64,000 nucleotides of DNA from Lachnotalea glycerini (GTDB taxonomy: Bacteria; Bacillota; Clostridia; Lachnospirales; Lachnospiraceae). Of the stretch, positions 56,031 to 64,000 are shown piece after piece; the first letter of the stretch is position 1; the number at the start of each line of letters is the position of its first letter. The translations under genes and the position numbers were made by a program. Where the stretch lies: NCBI RefSeq assembly GCF_003201285.1, contig NZ_QICS01000001.1, positions 706,678-770,677 of the forward strand, given 5' to 3'. Under the pieces are notes generated by a model. That model was not told where the DNA came from and searched no databases. It saw only the letters and a list, made by a program, of their open reading frames with translations.

Positions 56031-56828
56031 CTATTTTATTTTCTCTGCACGTGCATAGCACTCATCCGTTGCTTTCATAATTGCATTTCTAAATCCATAT
56101 TCTTCTAAAGCAGCAACTCCTGCTATCGTAGTTCCTCCCGGGGAGCATACTTGATCCTTTAATCTACCCGGATGTTCTTTTGTTACAAGAACCATTTCAG
56201 CCGCCCCTTTCACAGTTTGTGCAACAAATTCATACGCCTGATCTCTTGGCAGTCCATATTTAACTACACTATCTGCTAAAGCCTCTATAAACATATAAAC
56301 ATAAGCTGGTGAACTTCCACTTGCACATGTCACTGCGCTCATTAAGCGTTCTTCCACATATTCAGCTTTACTAAAGGAAGTTAATAATTTATTAACGGTA
56401 TCCGTTTCCACATCACTAAAAATTTCTTTATTATAGGATATACCTGTCATTCCCGCCCCCAACAAGGCTGGTGTATTAGGCATTAATCTCATTATCCTTT
56501 TATCTGCCCCAAGCTTTGTATTAAGCTCTTCAATTGTAATTCCGGGCGCAATGGATATGATAACCTGTTCCTGTGTAATAACATATTTTATGTTTTTTAT
56601 AACTTGATCATAATATTGAGGCTTGACTGCTAAAATTATATACTTATTGTTATTTGTACATTCCGCATTACTACTATAATAGTTTACACCTGTTTCTTTT
56701 AAAACATTTTTACATCTTTCTTCATTTACATCTGTAAACGATAGTTCATCTGGTGAAAATACATTCAACGCTCCTTTCAGCATTGCGTATCCCATGTTTC
56801 CCATTCCAACAAATCCAATTTTCGACAT
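56031..56828 (-). CDS. proC: Pyrroline-5-carboxylate reductase
   Basis: A 265-residue enzyme reducing pyrroline-5-carboxylate to proline with NAD(P)H. The nucleotide motif is IGFVGMGNMGYAMLKG, and the C-terminal signature region is VCSPGGTTIAGVAALEEYGF. IILAVKPQYYD and LMPNTPALLGAGM are family blocks. The ATG at 56828 lies 9 nt after GGAG; the earlier ATG abuts that site. Confidence 0.95.
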   Translation of the reverse strand: MSKIGFVGMGNMGYAMLKGALNVFSPDELSFTDVNEERCKNVLKETGVNYYSSNAECTNNNKYIILAVKPQYYDQVIKNIKYVITQEQVIISIAPGITIEELNTKLGADKRIMRLMPNTPALLGAGMTGISYNKEIFSDVETDTVNKLLTSFSKAEYVEERLMSAVTCASGSSPAYVYMFIEALADSVVKYGLPRDQAYEFVAQTVKGAAEMVLVTKEHPGRLKDQVCSPGGTTIAGVAALEEYGFRNAIMKATDECYARAEKIK

Positions 56829-56942
56829 AAAAGTCATCTCCTTTTATTATTTAATCCTTTTTTCTTGCGTCCACACATTGTTTTATATTTCATAGAAATC
56901 AAAACTTTTACACGTTACCACAACAGGTCTTTTATATGATAT

Positions 56943-56980
56943 AAAAAAAGTCTTATAAACAACTACGTTTATAAGACTTT
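56943..56980 (-). terminator. Terminator of rny
   Basis: AAAGTCTTATAAAC / GTTTATAAGACTTT (56947-56960, 56967-56980), a perfect 14-bp stem followed by TTTT on the minus strand, 9 nt after the rny stop. Confidence 0.92.
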
Positions 56981-56988
56981 CCAACAAA

Positions 56989-58545
56989 CTATTTTGCGTA
57001 ATCAATTACTCGTGATTCACGAATTACATTGACTTTTATCTGACCAGGATACTCTAACTCAGCCTCAACCTGTTTAGAAATATCTCTTGCCATAAGTACC
57101 ATATCAGCATCTGTCACCTGCTCCGGAACTACCATGATACGAATCTCTCTTCCCGCTTGAATTGCAAAAGATTTGTCAACGCCCTTATATACATTAGCGA
57201 TATCTTCAAGTTGTTTCAATCTGTTTGTGTACGTTTCTAATGTTTCTCTTCTTGCACCAGGTCTTGCAGCAGAAATTGTATCTGCAGCCTGTACCAAACA
57301 TGCAATTAGTGTCTCAGGTTCAACGTCACCATGATGTGATTCTACTGCATTAATAACGATTGGTGATTCTTTGTATTTTCTACACAAGTCAACACCCAAT
57401 TGAATATGTGAGCCTTCCATTTCATGATCTACAGCTTTACCAATATCATGTAGTAAACCTGCTCTCTTCGCCATTCTTATATCAACACCAATTTCTGATG
57501 CTAATAGACCTGACAAATGTGCTACTTCGATAGAATGTTTTAAAGCATTCTGACCATAGCTTGTTCTAAATCTCATCTTACCAAGTAATCTGATAAGCTC
57601 AGGATGTATTCCATGAACTCCAACTTCTAGCGTTGCCGCTTCTCCCTCTTCACGCATCATCACTTCAACTTCTTTTTGAGCTTTCTCTACCATTTCCTCA
57701 ATTCTGGCCGGATGAATACGTCCGTCAACAATAAGTTTTTCAAGTGCGATTCTCGCAACTTCTCTCCTAATAGGATCAAATCCAGATAAAATAACCGCTT
57801 CAGGAGTATCATCAATAATCAAATCCACTCCAGTCATAGTTTCCAAAGTACGGATATTTCTACCTTCTCTACCTATAATTCTACCTTTCATTTCATCATT
57901 AGGAAGTTGAACTACAGATATTGTAGTTTCAGCTACATGATCGGCAGCACATTTCTGTATTGCCGTTACTACATATTCTTTTGCTTTTTTGTTTGCTTCT
58001 TCTTTCGCTCTGCTTTCTAATTCTTTAATTAGCTTAGCAGTATCATGTTTCACTTCATCTTCAACAGTTTTCAAAAGATATTCTTTTGCTTGTTCGGAGG
58101 TAAGTCCAGAGATTCTTTCTAGTTCCTGTACCCTTTTTTCATGCAATTCTGTAACTTCTAGCTTTTGCTTACTTAATTCTTCTTCTTTGGCTGCAAATCC
58201 AGCTTCTCTTTTCTCGATGGCTTCAGCTTTTTTATCCAAAGCTTCTTCTTTAGATAGAACACGTCTCTCATAACGCTGTATTTCTGCTCTTCTTTCTTTT
58301 GATTCTCTTTCGAGCTCATTTTTTGTCTTGAGTGACTCTTCCTTTGCCTCAAGTAAAGCTTCACGTTTTTTTGTTTCCGCAGTCTTAATTGCTTCATCTA
58401 TTATTTCTCTTGATTTTTCTTCTGCATCTCCCAATTTCTTTTCAACAATCTTTTTTCTATAGGAAATTGCAGCAATACAAGTAATAGGAACAGCTACAAT
58501 CAGCGTGATAATTACAGCAACTATTATAATAGCAGCTATTGACAC
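56989..58545 (-). CDS. rny: Ribonuclease Y
   Basis: A 518-residue membrane-anchored endoribonuclease that starts decay of most mRNAs in Firmicutes. One N-terminal helix ([16 protein letters not shown]), a long charged coiled coil (30-200), a KH domain ([21 protein letters not shown]) and an HD domain ([28 protein letters not shown]). The start is GTG at 58545 with GGAGG 7 nt before. It is immediately downstream of recX and recA but has its own promoter and terminator. Confidence 0.96.
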   Translation of the reverse strand: MSIAAIIIVAVIITLIVAVPITCIAAISYRKKIVEKKLGDAEEKSREIIDEAIKTAETKKREALLEAKEESLKTKNELERESKERRAEIQRYERRVLSKEEALDKKAEAIEKREAGFAAKEEELSKQKLEVTELHEKRVQELERISGLTSEQAKEYLLKTVEDEVKHDTAKLIKELESRAKEEANKKAKEYVVTAIQKCAADHVAETTISVVQLPNDEMKGRIIGREGRNIRTLETMTGVDLIIDDTPEAVILSGFDPIRREVARIALEKLIVDGRIHPARIEEMVEKAQKEVEVMMREEGEAATLEVGVHGIHPELIRLLGKMRFRTSYGQNALKHSIEVAHLSGLLASEIGVDIRMAKRAGLLHDIGKAVDHEMEGSHIQLGVDLCRKYKESPIVINAVESHHGDVEPETLIACLVQAADTISAARPGARRETLETYTNRLKQLEDIANVYKGVDKSFAIQAGREIRIMVVPEQVTDADMVLMARDISKQVEAELEYPGQIKVNVIRESRVIDYAK

Positions 58546-58593
58546 AGGAGCACCTCCTTATTTAGTTTTCATTGTACAAAATACAATACTTAA

Positions 58594-58622
58594 ATTTTAT
58601 ACTGTTTTAAACATTATGTCAA
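58594..58622 (-). promoter_or_regulatory. Promoter of rny
   Basis: On the minus strand TTGACA (58617-58622), 17-bp spacer, TAAAAT (58594-58599), about 45 nt before the GTG start. A perfect -35. Confidence 0.75.
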
Positions 58623-58682
58623 GTAGACATAACTTTTTTTTATGTCTGTCATAGGCAATATTGTTTTTATATTTATACGCTT

Positions 58683-59306
58683 TTATGCATAATATTCATT
58701 TGAAATATTATAAATGCTTAAAATTGCTTTGTTAATATCTTCCATTCTAAAACCTTTTCTGCTAAAATATGTCATCAATTTTCTTACTTGATTCTTATCT
58801 GGCGTATTATTATCACCTAATTTTTTCTTAATAAGACTTACTAATACTTCCTTTTCATTTATATTTGCTTCTTCATAAATAGAATTAACAATGTCCTTAT
58901 TGATTCCCTTTTGTTTAAGCTCTGACAGTATTTCCAATTTGCTCTTTACACTTCCTTTGCAGTCTATGTATCTTGTCGCATAATTGAAATCATTGATGTA
59001 ATGATAGTTCTTTGCATATTCAACTGCCTTATCAATGATATCTTCTGGATAGAAGCCCTCTCGTAATTTTTTTCTTATTTGTTGTTCTGTTCTGTCCATT
59101 TTTTCAAGAAGATGTAAGGTTCTTCTTTTTGAACGTTTTAATATAATCTCATTTATTATCTCTTCATATTCAGATTCAGATAATTCTTGACCCAATTTAA
59201 TCATAAAACGGCGCAGTTCGCCTTTGTATAATACAAACGCGAACTGCTCATCTAAATATATTTTATATTTGCCCTTAATATATTCTTCCATTGCCGTAAC
59301 TATCAT
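58683..59306 (-). CDS. recX: Regulatory protein RecX
   Basis: A 207-residue three-helix-repeat protein that caps or dismantles RecA filaments. TLHLLEKMDRTEQQIRKKLREG, YINDFNYATRYID and LKQKGINKDIVNSIYEE are family repeats. It starts 2 nt after the recA stop with GAGG inside the recA end, so it is coupled to recA and shares SOS control. Confidence 0.92.
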   Translation of the reverse strand: MIVTAMEEYIKGKYKIYLDEQFAFVLYKGELRRFMIKLGQELSESEYEEIINEIILKRSKRRTLHLLEKMDRTEQQIRKKLREGFYPEDIIDKAVEYAKNYHYINDFNYATRYIDCKGSVKSKLEILSELKQKGINKDIVNSIYEEANINEKEVLVSLIKKKLGDNNTPDKNQVRKLMTYFSRKGFRMEDINKAILSIYNISNEYYA

Positions 59307-59308
59307 AT

Positions 59309-60349
59309 CTATTCCTCATCTGCCTTGTCTGTCAGCTGTTTTTCACTATTTTCGCCTAAAAGACCATAATATTCTCTTACTTTAATTTCCACCGCATCCA
59401 TAATCTCATTATGCTCTTTCAAAAAAATCTTTGCATTTTCACGGCCTTGACCAATCTTATCTCCTTCATAGGCATACCAAGCACCACTTTTGTTAATTGC
59501 ACCAACATTAACGGCCAAATCAAGAACATCACCCTCTCTTGATATCCCCTTTCCAAACATAATATCAAATTCAGCCTCTTTGAATGGAGGAGCAATCTTG
59601 TTTTTGACTACCTTTACTCTGGTTCTGTTACCAATTACATCTCCACCTTGCTTTAAAGTCTCTATTCTTCTTACATCCAGTCTAATAGAAGAATAAAATT
59701 TCAAAGCTCTTCCTCCAGTTGTTGTTTCTGGACTCCCAAACATAACTCCGACTTTCTCTCTAAGCTGATTGATAAAAATTACAATACAATTTGATTTACT
59801 GATTACTGCAGTCAGCTTTCTAAGCGCCTGTGACATTAGTCGCGCCTGTAAGCCAACATGTGAATCACCCATATCTCCATCAATTTCAGCTTTGGGAACC
59901 AGTGCTGCAACAGAGTCTACAATTACAATGTCAATTGCTCCTGACCGTACCATTGTTTCAGTTATTTCTAAAGCCTGCTCACCATTATCAGGCTGTGATA
60001 TATATAAATTGTCAATATCGACACCAATATTCTTTGCGTATGCTGGATCCAAAGCATGCTCCGCATCAATAAATCCGGCAATGCCTCCTCTTTTTTGCAT
60101 CTCGGCAACCATATGTAAAGCAACTGTAGTCTTACCACTTGATTCAGGTCCATATACTTCAATAACTCTTCCCTTTGGTATTCCACCCATCCCCAATGCA
60201 ATATCCAAACTCAGGGAGCCTGTTGGAACAGTCTCCACATTCATATTGGCACCTGCATCTCCAAGCTTCATTACTGAACCTTTACCAAACTGCTTTTCAA
60301 TATTAGCCAATGCCGCATCCAATGCTTTCAATTTATCTTCTTTAACCAT
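59309..60349 (-). CDS. recA: Recombinase RecA
   Basis: A 346-residue strand-exchange ATPase. Walker [30 protein letters not shown] (Walker B), the DNA-binding loop [28 protein letters not shown], and an acidic C-terminus (DKADEE). An AAAGGAG lies 7 nt before the ATG. Its promoter carries an SOS box, and recX follows in the same transcript. Confidence 0.98.
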   Translation of the reverse strand: MVKEDKLKALDAALANIEKQFGKGSVMKLGDAGANMNVETVPTGSLSLDIALGMGGIPKGRVIEVYGPESSGKTTVALHMVAEMQKRGGIAGFIDAEHALDPAYAKNIGVDIDNLYISQPDNGEQALEITETMVRSGAIDIVIVDSVAALVPKAEIDGDMGDSHVGLQARLMSQALRKLTAVISKSNCIVIFINQLREKVGVMFGSPETTTGGRALKFYSSIRLDVRRIETLKQGGDVIGNRTRVKVVKNKIAPPFKEAEFDIMFGKGISREGDVLDLAVNVGAINKSGAWYAYEGDKIGQGRENAKIFLKEHNEIMDAVEIKVREYYGLLGENSEKQLTDKADEE

Positions 60350-60366
60350 AACAATCTCCTTTTATG

Positions 60367-60422
60367 CGAACCTATGTTCGTTTTATAAGTACAATATTAG
60401 TACACTAACAGTAACTTGTCAA
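60367..60422 (-). promoter_or_regulatory. recA promoter with LexA (SOS) box
   Basis: On the minus strand TTGACA (60417-60422), 17-bp spacer, TAATAT (60394-60399). Downstream lies the perfect dyad CGAAC-ATAG-GTTCG (60367-60380), matching the Firmicute LexA consensus CGAACRNRYGTTYG in its arms. LexA bound there would block early elongation. Confidence 0.85.
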
Positions 60423-60497
60423 TATCTTTCTGGCATTTAATTTATTATACTCTAAAAAATCTAAATAATTTATAATTTATATTAAACTATATAAACC

Positions 60498-61180
60498 TAT
60501 AAGTTGTGAATTATGTATCAGACTCAAAACAGATAGCAGCGGTTACGTTCGGATATACGGTCCGAACCGTTAACCGCCTCATTCAGAAATATCAGATGAA
60601 GGAATATTTTTTACCTTCTGTTTGCTTTCTGAGATACAGAAAGCGAAGAATATTACTCAAAAAATCATCACATTGAAATTAAGAAATTCACACTTCTTAT
60701 AAAATTCTTTTTCAGCGCTCTCCCCTTGCTACATGAATAAGATATTTCAAATGGATTTTTAGCACCAAGCATTTAGTGATTTTATAACACAGCTTCACAG
60801 GCCTTCAATAACTGTACTGGTAAGATTGTTGCTGGTGCATTCTTGACAAGTATTAATCTTTCATTCTGCTTATACTTGACTAGATTATTATAACTACTAG
60901 AACTGCAAAATCTTCTACTGATAATCGCTATATAACTGTCTTAACACAGTAAGTGACATGAATCAATATATAACACTTATACTATCGATGTAAAATGTTG
61001 GGGATTAATTAAAGATTACCATATGCACAGCCGAAAGGCAGTGTGGAACGAATGTTCCAGACATTTCACTCATACTTCTCAATCAAGTTAGACTGAAAAG
61101 TTAAAAGGATACTTAGTAAAGCCAACGTACCTTACTTATACTTAGTAAGAATACGAGGTTAAATCCTCACTTCTTATATA
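60498..61180 (+). ncRNA. Large structured non-coding RNA, candidate OLE RNA
   Basis: About 680 nt with no ORF of 60 codons in any frame, richer in G+C than its AT-rich flanks. It contains several stable hairpins: GCGGTTA...TAACCGC enclosing GTTCGGA/TCCGAAC (60539-60577), GCTTTCTG/CAGAAAGC (60624-60644), GCC-GAAA-GGC (61030-61039), TGGAAC/GTTCCA (61044-61059), CTTACT/AGTAAG (61131-61149) and GAGG/CCTC (61155-61168). Ends can pair: TATAAG..GTGA (60498-60509) with TCAC..CTTATA (61167-61178). The next gene, in the same direction, encodes a DUF1294 membrane protein, the family of OapA, partner of OLE RNA. Size and context fit OLE (about 600 nt), but I cannot recall its consensus well enough to match bases, so this is inference. 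Confidence 0.55.
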
Positions 61181-61409
61181 ACATACCATATTATTACATT
61201 TTTTTCAACCTAATTTTTCATTTTTTTACTTATATTTTTATAAATGCAATTGTTATGATTCAATATATAACTTACAATTTTATTCTCATTGTGTATGACA
61301 TAATATTTTTAATATGTTATAATTTTCGATGTAAATGTTATATTCTATAAAGCGGTTAGCTTAAAACTAATTAACAACATTATTCTACGTTATGAAAGGT
61401 GAATACATT

Positions 61410-61694
61410 ATGGCAACTATTACATACATTATGATAGCATATTTTAGTCTAATCAATATTGCTGGATTTATCTCTATGGGAATGGATAAGTATAAAGCAA
61501 GACACCATCTCTATCGAATTCCAGAAGAGAACTTATTTTTTATTGCTATTTTGGGCGGAAGTATTGGTTCTTACATGGGAATGCATTTATTCCGCCACAA
61601 AACAAAACATAAAAGCTTTGTCCTTGGTATCCCTTTGATATTCGTGTTAGAAGCAAGCCTTAGCATTTCTACTTTTATCAATTTATGTAAATAA
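61410..61694 (+). CDS. DUF1294 membrane protein (OapA-like)
   Basis: A 94-residue protein with about three membrane helices. MGMDKYKARHHLYRIPEENL, AILGGSIGSYMGMHLFRHKT and KSFVLGIPLIF are the DUF1294 core motifs. As I recall, the OLE-associated protein OapA belongs to this family, but DUF1294 is also found in genomes without OLE. AAAGGTG lies 8 nt before the ATG at 61410. Between the structured region and this gene there are about 230 nt of AT-rich DNA without other features. If the upstream RNA is OLE, this is its membrane anchor. Confidence 0.85.
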   Translation: MATITYIMIAYFSLINIAGFISMGMDKYKARHHLYRIPEENLFFIAILGGSIGSYMGMHLFRHKTKHKSFVLGIPLIFVLEASLSISTFINLCK

Positions 61695-61737
61695 CTTAGC
61701 AAAATATCATATGTAAAATTCAGCTCATTCATGCATA

Positions 61738-61887
61738 CTACTTTGTAATTCTCGTCTCAAACGCCTGAGTATGATGGTTGAACGAGGTTTTCGTAATTAT
61801 GAAGATAAAAATTAATATCTATGGGTGATTGGCGAATTTACTGATGAAATAAGCAACTTTAGATTACTGATAGAAAGAAAAGTATAA
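61738..61887 (+). pseudogene. Possible short decayed ORF
   Basis: One frame reads LCNSRLKRLSMMVERGFR, then NYEDKN, a TAA stop, then YLWVIGEFTDEISNF and LLIERKV to a second stop. The composition is protein-like on both sides of the stop, which suggests a degraded gene of about 48 codons. I recognise no family. There is no start codon or ribosome binding site in a sensible place. Confidence 0.3.
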
Positions 61888-61928
61888 TCCATTTCCTTTG
61901 TAATAAAGTAAGTATTTATTAAATTCAT

Positions 61929-61960
61929 AAGACAGAACCCAGCTATATAAGTTCTGTCTT
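61929..61960. terminator. Hairpin after aspS
   Basis: AAGACAGAAC / GTTCTGTCTT, perfect 10-bp stem, 12-nt loop, 16 nt beyond the aspS stop. T-tracts are weak on both strands. Confidence 0.6.
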
Positions 61961-61975
61961 ATACTTTATAATTCT

Positions 61976-63769
61976 TTATTCTTTTGTCTTGGATACTAAT
62001 GCAATATCAAGCTCCTCTAGCTGCTTCTTATCCACCACATCTGGAGCATTTGACATTAGGCAGGATGCATCCTTAACCTTAGGAAATGCAATAACATCTC
62101 TAATGCTGTCCTCTTTCGCCATAAGCATAATCAAGCGATCTAATCCATAAGCAAGACCTGCGTGTGGCGGTACCCCGTATTTGAAAGCATTTAACAAAAA
62201 TCCAAAACGCTCATAAGACTCTTCTTTGGTAAAGCCCAAAAGCTCAAACATCTTTTCCTGTACATCATCCTGATAGATTCGAATACTTCCGCCACCGATT
62301 TCCGTTCCGTTAAGCACGATGTCATAAGCTTTTGCACGAGCAGCGGCCGGATTGGTATCTAATAATTCCAAATCCTCCTCCATTGGCATTGTAAATGGAT
62401 GATGCATGGCTACCAATCTATTTTGCTCTTGAGACCACTCAAATAGAGGAAATTCAGTTACCCACAAGAAATTATACTTGGTTTTATCGATTAATTCTAA
62501 GCTTCTTGCAATTTCAAGTCTTAAATTACCTAATACATCGTAAACTACTTTATTAACGTCCGCAGCAAATAATAATAAATCTCCCTTTTCACCATCCATT
62601 GCGGTTACTAAAGCTTCTAATTCCTCTTCAGTCATAAACTTTGAAAAGGAAGACTTATAACTTCCATCCTCTCCGATTGAAAGATATGCAAGCCCTTTAG
62701 CTCCAAAGTCCTTTGCAAACGCTACCAGTGCATCAATCTTCTTACGAGGCATTGCTCCCTGACCCTTTGCATTAATTCCTCTTACCGAGCCTCCATTTTC
62801 CAAAGCTCCTGTAAATACTCCAAAGCCACAGTCTTTCACAGTCTCTGATACATCCTTTAATTCCATACCAAAACGAGTATCCGGCTTATCCGAACCATAT
62901 CGGTTCATTGCTTCTTGCCATGTCATTCTCTGAATCGGAAGTGACACATCAATTCCAATGGTTTCATCAAACAGCTTCTTTAGCAATCTTTCATTGACAT
63001 CAAGAACATCATCTACGTCAACAAAAGATAATTCCATATCTATCTGTGTAAATTCAGGCTGTCTGTCTGCTCTTAAATCCTCATCACGAAAACATTTTGC
63101 AATTTGAAAATACCGATCAAAACCCGAGCACATCAAAAGCTGTTTGAACAACTGTGGAGACTGCGGCAAAGCATAAAAACTACCTGGATGCACACGGCTT
63201 GGAACCAGATAATCTCTTGCCCCTTCTGGTGTACTCTTTTGTAAAATTGGAGTTTCAATCTCTAGAAATCCTTCTTCTGCAAGGAATGTGCGAGTAATAT
63301 TTACTGCCTTACTTCTTAATATAATATTTTCTTGCAAATCCGGTCTTCTCAAATCTAAATATCTATATTTTAACCGAAGTTCTTCTTTCGTTTTGGAATT
63401 TTCTTCAATAGGAAACGGAGGAGTCTGTGCCTCTGAAAGGATTCTAATTTCCTTTGCCCGTATTTCAATATCTCCGGTTAAAAGATTTTCATTTACTGCG
63501 CCAGAACGTGCTTCCACTTTTCCTACTACTGCTATTACAAATTCACTTCTTAACTTTTCTGCCTTTGCAAAACCTTCTGCCTTAACATCTGCCGCTTCAA
63601 ATATAATTTGTATCATTCCGGAACGGTCACGTAAATCTACAAAGATAATTCCGCCTTTATTTCTGCTTTTTTGTACCCAGCCCATTACGATAACTTCTTC
63701 TCCAATATTGGAACTTGTAACCTGTGTACATCTGTGGGTTCTATGCAACCCTTTCATTGATTCTGCCAT
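61976..63769 (-). CDS. aspS: Aspartyl-tRNA synthetase
   Basis: A 597-residue class II synthetase of the bacterial type, with an N-terminal OB anticodon domain (VIVMGWVQKSRNKGGIIFVDLRDRSG), catalytic motif 2 FRDEDLRADRQPEFTQIDMELSF, a GAD insertion domain (about 285-420) and motif 3 GLAYGLDRLIMLM. The ATG at 63769 lies after GGAGG; the ATG at 63781 includes that site. It follows hisS, the common Firmicute order. Whether it is discriminating or also charges tRNA-Asn is not visible. Confidence 0.97.
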   Translation of the reverse strand: MAESMKGLHRTHRCTQVTSSNIGEEVIVMGWVQKSRNKGGIIFVDLRDRSGMIQIIFEAADVKAEGFAKAEKLRSEFVIAVVGKVEARSGAVNENLLTGDIEIRAKEIRILSEAQTPPFPIEENSKTKEELRLKYRYLDLRRPDLQENIILRSKAVNITRTFLAEEGFLEIETPILQKSTPEGARDYLVPSRVHPGSFYALPQSPQLFKQLLMCSGFDRYFQIAKCFRDEDLRADRQPEFTQIDMELSFVDVDDVLDVNERLLKKLFDETIGIDVSLPIQRMTWQEAMNRYGSDKPDTRFGMELKDVSETVKDCGFGVFTGALENGGSVRGINAKGQGAMPRKKIDALVAFAKDFGAKGLAYLSIGEDGSYKSSFSKFMTEEELEALVTAMDGEKGDLLLFAADVNKVVYDVLGNLRLEIARSLELIDKTKYNFLWVTEFPLFEWSQEQNRLVAMHHPFTMPMEEDLELLDTNPAAARAKAYDIVLNGTEIGGGSIRIYQDDVQEKMFELLGFTKEESYERFGFLLNAFKYGVPPHAGLAYGLDRLIMLMAKEDSIRDVIAFPKVKDASCLMSNAPDVVDKKQLEELDIALVSKTKE

Positions 63770-63905
63770 AATTTCCTCCATTCATGCGACTTTACAAGCT
63801 CTTTATATGAGCAGGAAGTTTATTTTCTGCCTCTCTTTGTGTGCCGCTCTTAAAACGATACAGATAAACACATAAGTGTCTATCTGCCATTTTGGTAAAC
63901 TTTTT

Positions 63906-64000
63906 TTAATTATTTTGCTTAATAATATACTCTGCTATCTCATCAAGAGCAAGCTCTATCTGTTCGCCGGTATCCATTTCCTTTATTTTCGCCCGATTGT
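63906..64000 (-). CDS. hisS: Histidyl-tRNA synthetase, C-terminal fragment
   Basis: The final 30 codons read NRAKIKEMDTGEQIELALD and EIAEYIIKQNN before TAA. This resembles the end of the HisRS anticodon-binding domain (xxKIKDMxTGEQxEVxxDEx). The position directly upstream of aspS in the same direction is the usual place of hisS. The rest lies beyond the window, so the call rests on a short match and context. Confidence 0.7.
   Translation of the reverse strand, partial: NRAKIKEMDTGEQIELALDEIAEYIIKQNN

Noticed and set aside
60400-61400. RNase P RNA, tmRNA, or group II intron as identity of the structured region
   Set aside because: No GAGGAAAGTCC-type RNase P core, no tmRNA tag frame or GGGG-C-GT end, no reverse transcriptase and no domain V-like hairpin with flanking AGC. 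The DUF1294 neighbour favours OLE.
1-64000. CRISPR arrays, intact insertion sequences, rRNA genes
   Set aside because: No regularly spaced short repeats, no transposase frame and no rRNA sequence were found on reading through the window.

Overview
The window is about 64 kb of chromosome from a low-GC (roughly one third G+C), spore-forming, anaerobic Firmicute. The best guess is a member of the Lachnospiraceae (Clostridium cluster XIVa) or a close relative. The grounds are AT-rich intergenic DNA, AGGAGG-type ribosome binding sites, SpoIIM and a SpoVB-like flippase, a GapA-Pgk-TpiA glycolytic block, DUF5050 and ABC-exporter families common in Lachnospiraceae, and tRNA genes without encoded CCA. 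The genus cannot be fixed from sequence alone. Almost all of the window is core chromosome: there is no rRNA, no CRISPR array, no intact insertion sequence and no prophage.

Layout. 1-9.3 kb (all minus): UPF0210/ACT pair, WalJ-type nuclease, diguanylate cyclase, FtsA-like ATPase, coaE, polA and a zinc-finger membrane protein, then tRNA-Leu(CAA). 9.7-12.8 kb: membrane protein and an ABC exporter whose promoter carries a 12-bp palindrome. 13-21.8 kb: beta-helix nucleotidyltransferase-like protein, topB, ppk1, ppx, DUF815 AAA protein, pheA. 22-23.1 kb (+): DUF5050 protein. 23.2-28.4 kb (minus): folate operon folC-folE-HD-folP-folBK led by an rRNA methyltransferase gene. 28.5-31 kb: polar amino-acid ABC transporter. 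31-36.7 kb: EAL phosphodiesterase, asd, argH, queH. 36.9-43 kb (+): two-component ABC importer, chemotaxis-receptor remnant, tRNA-Thr(CGU), then thiS-thiF-thiG-thiH-thiE. 43.1-49.6 kb (minus): tpiA, a duplicated ~100-bp repeat, pgk, gap, Na/Pi symporter, mnmA. 49.7-53.7 kb: cysteine desulfurase, flippase, DAHP synthase. 53.7-60.4 kb (minus): xerD, spoIIM, nudix, proC, rny, recX, recA. 60.4-61.7 kb (+): about 700 nt of structured non-coding sequence followed by a DUF1294 protein. 61.9-64 kb: aspS and the 3' end of hisS.

How the genes work together. Several blocks are metabolic modules: tetrahydrofolate synthesis, thiazole/thiamin phosphate synthesis, aromatic amino acids (DAHP synthase and PheA), polyphosphate turnover (Ppk1 and Ppx) with a phosphate symporter behind a PhoP-box-like array, sulfur transfer to tRNA (cysteine desulfurase and MnmA), and SOS repair (recA-recX with a LexA box).

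The most notable item is the gene-free, hairpin-rich stretch at about 60,498-61,180 directly upstream of the DUF1294 gene. This is the arrangement of the large OLE RNA and its membrane partner OapA. A second is the thi operon leader, which has a palindrome over the -10 and a strong terminator before thiS but no recognisable TPP riboswitch.
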